Shown here one piece after another: positions 6,701 through 13,761 of a stretch of DNA of 38,376 nt (positions within the stretch are counted from its first letter, which is position 1; every line of letters begins with the position of its first letter). This DNA is from Rhodoferax sp. (GTDB lineage: Bacteria > Pseudomonadota > Gammaproteobacteria > Burkholderiales > Burkholderiaceae_C). The position numbers and the translations under genes are program-made. A model generated the notes under the pieces. That model was not told where the DNA came from, searched no databases, and worked only from the letters and a program-made list of their open reading frames with translations. The stretch spans positions 1-38,376 of the forward strand of contig NZ_JANXMU010000013.1 in assembly GCF_025354435.1 (NCBI RefSeq). Reading direction: 5' to 3'.

Positions 6701-8416
6701 CTAGGCGGAAGTGCGTGCTGCCGCGTGGCGCGCGGCCAGATAAGCGAACACTACCCCCGGCCCCAACGTGATGTCGGGCGCGGTATAGACCCCGCCCATG
6801 ATGCTGTGCATGTCGTTGCCCACCGCGTACAGGCCGGGGATGGGGGTGTTGTCTTCGCCCAGCACGCGGGCATCGCCGTCGGTGGCAAAACCGGTGGACG
6901 CACCGATGTCGCCCGGATAAAGGCGCACGGCGTAAAACGGGGCTTCGCGCAGCGGGCCGAGGTTGGGGTTTTTGCCGCCTGCGCAGGGGTCGCCCATATT
7001 CTGCGAATAGGCGGTGCTGCCGCGCTGGAAGTCTGGGTCGATACCGGTTTCGGCGTAGTCGTTGATCTGGGCCACGCTGGCCTGCAAGTGGGCTGCAGGC
7101 AGGGCCAGTTTGTGCGCCAATGCCTCCAGCGTGTCTGCTTGCACCAGGTAGCCATCGGCCAGGAAGGGCTCCAGTCCCTTGCCACCGGGGCGCACCATGC
7201 CGATGCCATATTTGCGCAGGGCGTTGGCGTCGCACACCAGGTAGGCCGCCATCTGGGGCTGCTGTTGCAGGGCCAGCGCGAACAGGTGGTAAGAGGTGCT
7301 TTCGTTCACGAAGCGGTCGCCCGCCTGGTTCACTGCCAGAATGCCGGGCTTGGCGCGGTCCATCATGAAATGCGGGAACACGGCGGTGTTGCCGTCGGGG
7401 CGCTGGCGTTTCGATACCGGTGCCCAAAAGGCCGGACTCAGGCCGCCGGGGCCGTAGTGCGCACCCGCGTGCTGGGCCAGGCCATGGGCTTCGCCGGTGT
7501 GGCCGGGTGCCGCCGGGCACCAGTCGGCGGAAATGCCGGGCAGCAGGTCCTGGCGCAACTGCGGGTGGCGGTTGAAGCCGCCGCTGGCCAACACCAGGCC
7601 CTTGCGCACGGCCACGGTGCGGCGCTGACCGTCCTGCACCAGCGTGAGGGATTGGATGCCGTTGGCATTGCGCTGGATGCGCTGCACCGAGGTCTGCAGG
7701 GCCAGTGTCACATTCGCGTGTTGCGACAGCGAATGCAGCAGCCGCCCCACCAACGCATTGCCCATCACCAGCCGGGTGCCACGCGGGTGGCGCAGGCGGT
7801 CGGTGGCATGGCGCGCTAGCAGTTTGCAGGCGTGCTTGAACGAGCGGAAGGACTTGCCCAAGCCCAACAGGTGGTTGATGTCGGTACGGTCCACCATCAT
7901 GCCGCCGAGCACGGTGAACTCGGGGATGGGCGGGCGCACCAGTGGGAACAGCGCGCCCAGCAGGCGGCCATCAAAGGGCAGGGGCTCCAGCGCCCGGCCA
8001 TTCAGGGTGGAGCCGCCCAGGTCGGAGATGTAGTCGGGGTGCTTGGGGTAGGCGCGGTAGTGCACCTCGGTGCGGTTCTCCAGCACCTCCACCGCCTGCG
8101 CACCAAAGTCCAGAAAGGTCTGGCGCAGGGCGGCCGGGCTGCGCGTGCCCACGGCGTTGTCCAGGTAGCGCTTGGCATCGACCAGGGTATCGGTGGGGTT
8201 GACGCTGGCCGAGTGCCGGGTGCCGGGAATCCAGGTGGTGCCGCCCGACCAGGCGGTCGTGCCGCCCACGTGGCCAGTGCGCTCCACCAGCAGCACCTGC
8301 TGGCCTTCCAGCGCCGCAAACAGCGCGGCCGCCATGCCCGCACCGCCCGCGCCGACGACGACCAGATCAAAACTGCTGGACTCGGGCAGTGCGCTTAACG
8401 AGGAAAGTACCTGCAT
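6701..8416 (-). CDS. KstD-like FAD-dependent dehydrogenase (FAD1)
   Basis: Flavoprotein of 571 residues in the FAD_binding_2 / 3-ketosteroid Delta1-dehydrogenase family. The dinucleotide motif GAGGAG is at 22-27, followed by VERTGHVGGTTAWSGG, and the C-terminus carries the NDMHSIMGGVYTAPDITLGPG block. Relatives introduce a double bond next to a ring ketone. In KstD the Tyr of this block is followed four residues later by a Gly involved in ketone binding. Here the sequence is Y-T-A-P-D, so the Gly position is Asp, unlike FAD2 and FAD3. The gene starts one base after the stop of the AroE-like gene. A fumarate-reductase-like role is less likely because no heme or secretion signal is present. Confidence 0.85.
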   Translation of the reverse strand: MQVLSSLSALPESSSFDLVVVGAGGAGMAAALFAALEGQQVLLVERTGHVGGTTAWSGGTTWIPGTRHSASVNPTDTLVDAKRYLDNAVGTRSPAALRQTFLDFGAQAVEVLENRTEVHYRAYPKHPDYISDLGGSTLNGRALEPLPFDGRLLGALFPLVRPPIPEFTVLGGMMVDRTDINHLLGLGKSFRSFKHACKLLARHATDRLRHPRGTRLVMGNALVGRLLHSLSQHANVTLALQTSVQRIQRNANGIQSLTLVQDGQRRTVAVRKGLVLASGGFNRHPQLRQDLLPGISADWCPAAPGHTGEAHGLAQHAGAHYGPGGLSPAFWAPVSKRQRPDGNTAVFPHFMMDRAKPGILAVNQAGDRFVNESTSYHLFALALQQQPQMAAYLVCDANALRKYGIGMVRPGGKGLEPFLADGYLVQADTLEALAHKLALPAAHLQASVAQINDYAETGIDPDFQRGSTAYSQNMGDPCAGGKNPNLGPLREAPFYAVRLYPGDIGASTGFATDGDARVLGEDNTPIPGLYAVGNDMHSIMGGVYTAPDITLGPGVVFAYLAARHAAARTSA

Positions 8417-8417
8417 C

Positions 8418-9212
8418 TCACTTCTCCAGCAGGAAGTTCACCATCAGATCGCGCACCCGGCCAAACATGTGGGCCCCGGTCATGGTGGCGCAGCGCTTGG
8501 CGCGGGCGGCGGCGATCAGCGGCGTGATGGCGGGCGCAGTGATCACGCAGCCGACAAACATGCTGCTGTGGATCTTGTCGGCATCCAGCGGATACGGATC
8601 GGCTTCCTGCATGCCCACCGGCGTGGCGTTGAGCACGATGTCAAACCCCGTGGGGTCGGCGCTGCCGTGGGTCACGGCGCAGCGGCCCAGGCTGGCCAGT
8701 CTATCGACCAGGGTGGTGCGGCGGGCGCTGTCGGCATCGAAGATGGCCAGCTCACTTACCCCCGCCATCACCAGCGCATGGGCAATCGCCGAGCCTGCGC
8801 CGCCCGCACCCACCAGCAAGGCCTTTTTGCCTTCGGGCTGGCAGCCGTTGTCTTGCATGGCGGACACAAAGCCCAGGCCGTCGAACATGTCGCCGTGCCA
8901 GCTGCCGTCGGGGTTGCGGCGCATGGTGTTGACGGTGTGCAAAAAGGCGGCGCGGTCCGAGGTGGTGGCGCACAGGTCATGGCAGGCGAACTTGTGCGGC
9001 ACGGTGACGATGATGCCGTCCACGTTCTGCGCCAGCGACACCCCGTCCACCCAAGCCGCCAGTTTCGCCGGGGCCACGTGGGCGGGCATTACATAGGCGT
9101 TGTGACCCTGGGCCTGCAAGGCTTGCGTCACGCCTGCGGGCGATTTCACCTGGGCAATCGGGTCGCCCACGATGAAGTGGATACGGGTGGCACCGCTGAG
9201 GGGTTCGGTCAT
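8418..9212 (-). CDS. Shikimate dehydrogenase-like oxidoreductase
   Basis: A 264-residue AroE-family protein, first gene of the leftward operon. The N-terminal substrate domain keeps the catalytic Lys (TVPHK, K74), the Asn of the VNT motif (N95) and the catalytic Asp (D111). The nucleotide motif GAGGAG is at 135-140. The shikimate-binding SKSP motif reads VKSP (V22 at the first Ser) and GDNTDG reads GDMFDG, so the pocket differs from true shikimate dehydrogenase. It is therefore probably an NAD(P)-dependent dehydrogenase for a related cyclic hydroxy acid, not the biosynthetic AroE. CGGAGA lies about 9 bases upstream of the ATG. Confidence 0.85.
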   Translation of the reverse strand: MTEPLSGATRIHFIVGDPIAQVKSPAGVTQALQAQGHNAYVMPAHVAPAKLAAWVDGVSLAQNVDGIIVTVPHKFACHDLCATTSDRAAFLHTVNTMRRNPDGSWHGDMFDGLGFVSAMQDNGCQPEGKKALLVGAGGAGSAIAHALVMAGVSELAIFDADSARRTTLVDRLASLGRCAVTHGSADPTGFDIVLNATPVGMQEADPYPLDADKIHSSMFVGCVITAPAITPLIAAARAKRCATMTGAHMFGRVRDLMVNFLLEK

Positions 9213-9245
9213 GGATTTAGTCTCCGTTCAGTTTGGAATGGTTGA

Positions 9246-9305
9246 ATCATAGTCAAAAGTGGAATAGTGTTCAAGTATTGAATTAAATTCTGATTTTGCT
9301 ATGAT
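9246..9305. promoter_or_regulatory. Back-to-back divergent promoters sharing a palindromic operator
   Basis: Leftward: -35 TTGAAC (9274-9269), 17-bp spacer, -10 TATGAT (9251-9246). Rightward: -35 TTGAAT (9278-9283), 16-bp spacer, -10 TATGAT (9300-9305). The two -35 boxes together form the palindrome TTCAAGTATTGAA (9270-9282), so one dimer bound there could control both units. The IclR protein encoded at 9336 is the obvious candidate. The boxes are read directly; the regulator assignment is inferred. Confidence 0.7.
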
Positions 9306-9335
9306 GCGCCATCGCCACACACAAACGAGCAAGCC

Positions 9336-10154
9336 ATGAACGGTGTTTTAGAACGGACCCTTGCCATCCTGGAGCTGCTGTCCCAGCACGGTGGCGGCCT
9401 GGAGCTGGCCGCCATTGCCGACCGGCTCGACATACCCCGCAGCGCGGTGCACCGCCTGCTGGTGGACCTGGTGCGCTGCGGCTATGTGCGCCAGACGCGC
9501 GACCACGGCGACTACCTGCTGACCACCAAGCTGGTGTCCATGGGCCTGAGCTTTTTGAGCAACACCGGCATCGTCGACATTGCCCAGCCGCTGCTAGACC
9601 GGCTGGCCGAAATCTCGGGCGAGCTGGTGCGCCTGGCCGTGGTGGACGGCAACCGCCTGACCTGGGTGGCCCGCGCCCAGGGGGCCCGCCAGGGCCTGCG
9701 CTACGACCCCGACATGGGCAGCGATGCGCGCATTTCCTGCTCGTCTTCCGGCCTGGCCTGGCTGTCCACCCTGGCCGACGACGAAGCCCTGGCCCTGGTG
9801 GCCCAGCAGGGCGTGGGCCCGGTAGAGGAATTTGGCCCCAACGCGCCCAAGACCCTGCAAGAGGTGATGGCGCTGGTGCAATCCACCCGTGCGCGCGGCT
9901 ACAGCCTGACGCAAGAAACCTACACCCCCGGCCTCAACGCCATGGCCGCCCCGGTGTGCCTGGCCGGCCAGGCGCTGGGCACCCTCAGCATCGCCGGGCC
10001 GTCGGCCCGCTTCACGCTGGAGCGCATGCAGGCCCTGGGCGGTGATCTGGTGTCGCTGGCAGCGCAGTTGGCTGCCGCCAGCGGGGCCTCGCCGTTCTTC
10101 AACCAGCCGCGTGCCAATGCGGCGGCGGGCTTGAAAAAAATCTATTCTGCTTGA
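9336..10154 (+). CDS. IclR-family transcriptional regulator
   Basis: A 272-residue regulator with an N-terminal winged helix-turn-helix (residues about 1-65, with ELAAIADRLDIPRSAVHRLL as helix-turn-helix) and a C-terminal effector-binding domain starting near 75 (KLVSMGLSFL). Members of the family commonly control aromatic and alicyclic acid catabolism (for example PcaR and PobR of Acinetobacter) and bind aromatic or small acid effectors. It is divergent from the AroE-like/FAD1/transporter operon and is the first gene of its own unit, so it probably regulates both from the shared operator. Confidence 0.92.
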   Translation: MNGVLERTLAILELLSQHGGGLELAAIADRLDIPRSAVHRLLVDLVRCGYVRQTRDHGDYLLTTKLVSMGLSFLSNTGIVDIAQPLLDRLAEISGELVRLAVVDGNRLTWVARAQGARQGLRYDPDMGSDARISCSSSGLAWLSTLADDEALALVAQQGVGPVEEFGPNAPKTLQEVMALVQSTRARGYSLTQETYTPGLNAMAAPVCLAGQALGTLSIAGPSARFTLERMQALGGDLVSLAAQLAAASGASPFFNQPRANAAAGLKKIYSA

Positions 10155-10156
10155 CC

Positions 10157-11845
10157 ATGGCCGCCACCGAACACACCGACCTGTTGGTCATCGGCTCCGG
10201 TGCCGGGGGCTTGTCGGCTGCCGTCACCGCCGCCCACCTGGGCCTGAAGGTGTTGGTGGTTGAAAAAGAGCCGCAGTTTGGTGGCACCACCGCCTGGTCG
10301 GGTGGCTGGATGTGGCTGCCACGCAACCCGCTGGCCACCGAGGCAGGCATCGTTGAGGACATCGCCACACCCACGGCCTACCTGCGGCAAGAGCTGGGCG
10401 CGCAGTTTGACGCGGCGCGGGTGCAGGCTTTTCTGCAGGCCGGGCCGCGCATGGTGGCGTTCTTTCGCAGCCAGACCGCTTTGCAGTTCATCGACGGCAA
10501 CGGCGTGCCCGACTTCCATGGCCGCAACCCGCATGCGGCGCTGGGCGGGCGCTCGATTTGCGCCGCGCCGTTTGATGGCCGCCGCCTGGGTGCGCACATC
10601 GCCCAGCTCAAACCGCCGCTGCCCGAGACCACGCTGTGGGGCATTGGCATTGCCTCGGGGGCCGAGTTGCGGCATTTCTTCAATGCCCTGCGCAAGCCAG
10701 CCTCGCTGTGGCATGTCACCAAGCTGGTATTGCGCCACTTTGCCGACCTGCTGCGCTATCGGCGCGGCATGCGCCTGGTCAACGGCAATGCGCTGGTGGC
10801 CGGGTTGGCAGCATCGGCCTTTGCCCAGGGCGTGGAGATCCGCACCAACAGCCCGGCGCAGCGTTTGCTGACCGAGCAGGGCCGGGTGGTCGGCGCGGTG
10901 GTGAATGGTGTGGAGATCCGCGCCCGCTGCGGCGTAGTGCTGGCCTGCGGCGGCTTTCCGCATGACGTGGTGCGCAAAAAAGAGCTGCTGCCGCACGCGC
11001 CCACCGGGCAAGAACATTGGTCTGCCGCCTCGCGCGGCAATACCGGCGACGGCCTGCGCCTGGGCGAGACGGTGGGCGGCCAAGTGGCGCGCGATGCGGT
11101 GCAGGCGGCGGCGCTGGCCCCGGTGTCGCGGGTGCCGCGTGCCGATGGCTCGGTGGCCCACTTCCCGCACCTGGTCGAGCGCGCCAAGCCGGGGCTGATC
11201 GCGGTCACCGCCGCAGGCCAGCGCTTCACCAACGAGGCCGATTCCTACTACGACTTTGTCAGCAGCCTGCTGGCCGCCACCCCCGCCGGTGAACCTGCCC
11301 AGGCCTGGCTGGTCTGCGACCACGCCTTCATCCGCCACTACGGCCTGGGCGCGGTCAAACCGGCCCCCATGCCCATGGGCGCGATGCTGCGCAACGGCTA
11401 CCTGCAACGCGGGGCCACACTGGCCGATCTGGCCCAGGTCTGCGGCATCGATGCAGCCAGTTTGCAGGCCACGGTGGCACGCTACAACCAGCAGGCCCTG
11501 ACCGGCGTGGATGCCGACTTCGCCAAAGGCGACACCCCGTACAACCAGGTGCAGGGCGACGCCGCCAGTGGCTACCCCAACCCCTGCATGGCCCCGTTGA
11601 CCCAAGGCCCGTTCTACGCCGTCAAGGTGGTCCCCGGCAGCCTGGGCACTTTCGCCGGGCTGCGCGCCAACGCCAGTGCCCAAGTGCTGGACGCGCAAGA
11701 CCAGCCCATCCCCGGCCTGTACGCGGGTGGCAACGACATGCACAGCCTGATGGGCGGCACCTACCCCAGCGGCGGCATCACGCTGGGCCCGGCCATGGCT
11801 TTTGGCTTCATAGCCGCCCACCACGCTGCAGGCATGGATTTATAA
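10157..11845 (+). CDS. KstD-like FAD-dependent dehydrogenase (FAD2)
   Basis: Flavoprotein of 562 residues in the ketosteroid dehydrogenase/fumarate reductase fold, paralogous to FAD1 and FAD3. The GSGAGG dinucleotide motif is at 13-18, followed by VEKEPQFGGTTAWSGG. The C-terminal block GGTYPSGGITLGPAM keeps both the Tyr and the Gly expected of KstD-type desaturases. The ATG at 10157 starts two bases after the IclR stop and has no clear Shine-Dalgarno, so translation is probably coupled; a TTG at 10151 is the alternative. No signal peptide is seen. It likely desaturates a ring ketone of the same pathway as FAD1 and FAD3. Confidence 0.87.
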   Translation: MAATEHTDLLVIGSGAGGLSAAVTAAHLGLKVLVVEKEPQFGGTTAWSGGWMWLPRNPLATEAGIVEDIATPTAYLRQELGAQFDAARVQAFLQAGPRMVAFFRSQTALQFIDGNGVPDFHGRNPHAALGGRSICAAPFDGRRLGAHIAQLKPPLPETTLWGIGIASGAELRHFFNALRKPASLWHVTKLVLRHFADLLRYRRGMRLVNGNALVAGLAASAFAQGVEIRTNSPAQRLLTEQGRVVGAVVNGVEIRARCGVVLACGGFPHDVVRKKELLPHAPTGQEHWSAASRGNTGDGLRLGETVGGQVARDAVQAAALAPVSRVPRADGSVAHFPHLVERAKPGLIAVTAAGQRFTNEADSYYDFVSSLLAATPAGEPAQAWLVCDHAFIRHYGLGAVKPAPMPMGAMLRNGYLQRGATLADLAQVCGIDAASLQATVARYNQQALTGVDADFAKGDTPYNQVQGDAASGYPNPCMAPLTQGPFYAVKVVPGSLGTFAGLRANASAQVLDAQDQPIPGLYAGGNDMHSLMGGTYPSGGITLGPAMAFGFIAAHHAAGMDL

Positions 11846-11903
11846 GAAATTGGACTCTAGCGCATATTCCGTCTGCACAAGCAGCTCTTTATTTAATAGC
11901 AAC
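11845..11903 (+). repeat. Dispersed intergenic repeat, copy 2
   Basis: It reads GACTCTAGCGCATATTCC, then CTGCACAAGCAGCT and ends in AATAGCAA. It fills most of the gap between FAD2 and the NIPSNAP gene and starts at the FAD2 stop codon. Confidence 0.65.
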
Positions 11904-11919
11904 CAAGGATTTCATCACC

Positions 11920-12546
11920 ATGTACTACGAACTCGCCACCATGACCCTGCCGTTCGGCACCGCAGGCCAGGCCGCCACCAACGTGCAGGCTTTTGCCAGC
12001 GCACCCGAGGCCAGCGGCGAACTGCTGGGCTGCTGGTTTACCGACATCGGCCAGCTCAACCAAATGGTCGTGCTGCGCGGCTTTGCCGACCTGGCCACGC
12101 TGCAAAAAGAGCGCGGCCGCACGCAGCAAAGCGCCGACGCGTTTGGCTGCGGCAGCATCTTCCAGAGCCTGGAAGTGCACAGCTACAAAGGCTTCCCGTG
12201 GATGAAGCCGGTGCGCCCCTCGGCCGAGTCGGGCATTACCGGCCCGGTGTACGAGATCCGCACCTACGGCATTAAGCCGGGCGGCGTGCAGGCCACCATC
12301 GACCTGTGGGAACAGTACGTGCCACCGCGCGAAGCCCTGTCGCCCTGCGTGGTGGCCATGGTGGCGTTGGACGGGCCTTTGCGCTTCACCAACATCTGGG
12401 CCTACCCCACGCTGGACGCGCGCAGCAAAGCCCGTGCCGACGCGGTGGCCCAAGGCATCTGGCCGCCCAAGGGCGGGCCTGCGCACCTGACGACCAACAT
12501 GTTTTCCACCATCGCCATGCCCACCGCGGTATCGCCTTTGAAGTAA
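11920..12546 (+). CDS. NIPSNAP-family protein with tandem domains
   Basis: A 208-residue protein made of two ferredoxin-like (dimeric alpha/beta barrel) NIPSNAP units: residues 1 to about 100 (YYELATMTLP...) and 108-208, where VYEIRTYGIKPGGVQ is the classical NIPSNAP opening. The biochemical role of the family is unsettled; in bacteria its genes often lie beside catabolic oxidoreductases. Here it follows FAD2, and a single-domain relative overlaps FAD3, so a link to the flavoprotein step is plausible. AAGGA about 10 bases before the ATG supports the start. Confidence 0.85.
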   Translation: MYYELATMTLPFGTAGQAATNVQAFASAPEASGELLGCWFTDIGQLNQMVVLRGFADLATLQKERGRTQQSADAFGCGSIFQSLEVHSYKGFPWMKPVRPSAESGITGPVYEIRTYGIKPGGVQATIDLWEQYVPPREALSPCVVAMVALDGPLRFTNIWAYPTLDARSKARADAVAQGIWPPKGGPAHLTTNMFSTIAMPTAVSPLK

Positions 12547-12555
12547 GGAACTGGC

Positions 12556-13365
12556 ATGCGCAGCTACTCCCTAGCCTATCTCACCGCCGCCAACCTGACC
12601 CCGCCGCAGACGCTGGCCGCCGCCGCCCAGCTGGGCTACGGCCACGTGGGCCTGCGCCTGCGCCCCAACGCGCCCGGCGCACCCTACCAGCCGCTGCTGG
12701 GCGATGCTGCCGTTCTGCGCGAAAGCCTGGCGGTGCAGCGCGATACCGGCGTGGGCGTGTTCGACATCGAGATCATCCGCATCGGTGCCGACTTTGACCT
12801 GCAGGCCTACCTTCCGCTGCTCGAAGCCGGGGCCGCGCTGCAAGCCCGCGCGGTGCTGGTGGCCGGGGACGATACCGACCCGGTGCGCCTGGCCGACAAC
12901 TACGCCCGGCTGTGCGCCCTGATGCAGCCCTACGGCATGACGGCCGACCTGGAGTTCATGCCTTGGACCGCGGTACCCGATGCCCAGGCTGCCCTGCGCA
13001 CCGTGCAGGCCGCAGGCCACCCGGCCAATGCAGGCATCTTGGTGGATGCCTTGCACGTGGCCCGTTCCAGCACCACGCTGGACGACCTGCGCGCCTTGCC
13101 GCCCGCGCTGTTGCACTACGCGCAGATTTGCGATGCGCCAGCGGGCAAAGACTTCACGGTGGAGCAGATGATCCACACCGCCCGTTGCGAGCGCTTGTTG
13201 CCGGGCGAGGGTGGCATCGACCCCGCGGGCATCTTTGCCGCGCTGCCTGCCGACGTGCCCGTCAGCGTAGAAGTGCCGCACCAGGTGCGGGCCGGGCAGG
13301 TCGGCGATGTGGAGTGGGCGCGGCAGGCGCTGGCGGCTTCGCGCAGGCTGCTGGAGGCGGCGTAG
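12556..13365 (+). CDS. Sugar phosphate isomerase/epimerase-like TIM-barrel protein
   Basis: A 269-residue protein of the AP-endonuclease-2 / xylose-isomerase-like barrel superfamily. Candidate metal ligands are Glu in TADLEFMPW, Asp and His in GILVDALHVARS, and Glu in VSVEVPHQVR. The family includes isomerases, epimerases and 3-dehydroshikimate dehydratases (the QuiC/AsbF type). Next to a shikimate-dehydrogenase-like gene, a dehydratase acting on a cyclic keto acid is an attractive but unproven role. It starts 9 bp after the NIPSNAP stop with TAAGGA as ribosome binding site and ends the rightward unit. Confidence 0.8.
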   Translation: MRSYSLAYLTAANLTPPQTLAAAAQLGYGHVGLRLRPNAPGAPYQPLLGDAAVLRESLAVQRDTGVGVFDIEIIRIGADFDLQAYLPLLEAGAALQARAVLVAGDDTDPVRLADNYARLCALMQPYGMTADLEFMPWTAVPDAQAALRTVQAAGHPANAGILVDALHVARSSTTLDDLRALPPALLHYAQICDAPAGKDFTVEQMIHTARCERLLPGEGGIDPAGIFAALPADVPVSVEVPHQVRAGQVGDVEWARQALAASRRLLEAA

Positions 13366-13380
13366 TTTTTTTAGTCATTT

Positions 13381-13434
13381 AAGCTGCTTGCGCATATTCC
13401 ACCTGCGCAAGAAGCTATAAATTAAATAGCATTA
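13381..13434 (+). repeat. Dispersed intergenic repeat, copy 3, between convergent genes
   Basis: This is the most symmetric copy: AGCTGCTTGCGCATATTCC faces TGCGCAAGAAGCTAT, ending AAATAGCATT. As RNA it would fold into a long hairpin on either strand, so it may act as a bidirectional transcript end between 13365 and 13432. Its last bases overlap the stop codon of the leftward NIPSNAP gene. Confidence 0.65.
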
Positions 13435-13761
13435 ACCCAAGGCGGGCATCTCCACCGCCTTGACCAAGCGCGTCTCTTGCGCGGTGATCAAATGCCCCGA
13501 TGCCGCCAGGTACGCGCCGAAGCCGGGGTGGGTGTCGCGGGCGAAGCAGCGGCGCTCGTAGTCGGCCAGATTCTCGTAGGCCCAGAGGTGCACAAACTGG
13601 TTTTGCGGCCCCACCAGGCTGGTGTAAAAGCCTACGGGGTGGCCCAGCGTCTCCATCAGGATGGGCATCGCCAAGCGGTTGAATACCTCCAGAAACTCCG
13701 GCATCTTGCGCAGCGCAATGGTGTAGGTGCGGTGGTCGATCAGCGGTTTGGCGCGGTTCAT
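13432..13761 (-). CDS. NIPSNAP-family protein, single domain
   Basis: A 109-residue single NIPSNAP unit opening LIDHRTYTIALRKMPEFLEVF, with the internal HLWAYENLADYERR pattern typical of the family. It probably forms a dimeric alpha/beta barrel. The ATG overlaps the stop of FAD3 by four bases (ATGA), which suggests tight co-expression. The function is unknown. Its partner in the opposite unit is the tandem version at 11920, so the cluster holds two FAD-dehydrogenase/NIPSNAP pairs. Confidence 0.87.
   Translation of the reverse strand: MNRAKPLIDHRTYTIALRKMPEFLEVFNRLAMPILMETLGHPVGFYTSLVGPQNQFVHLWAYENLADYERRCFARDTHPGFGAYLAASGHLITAQETRLVKAVEMPALG

Noticed and set aside
10142-11824. Long open frame on the minus strand opposite FAD2 (and similar ones opposite the binding protein at 1113-2315 and FAD3 at 14040-15362)
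   Set aside because: These are antisense shadows of high-GC coding regions: they are rich in His, Gly, Gln and Arg, have no domain, and are covered by well-supported genes on the other strand.
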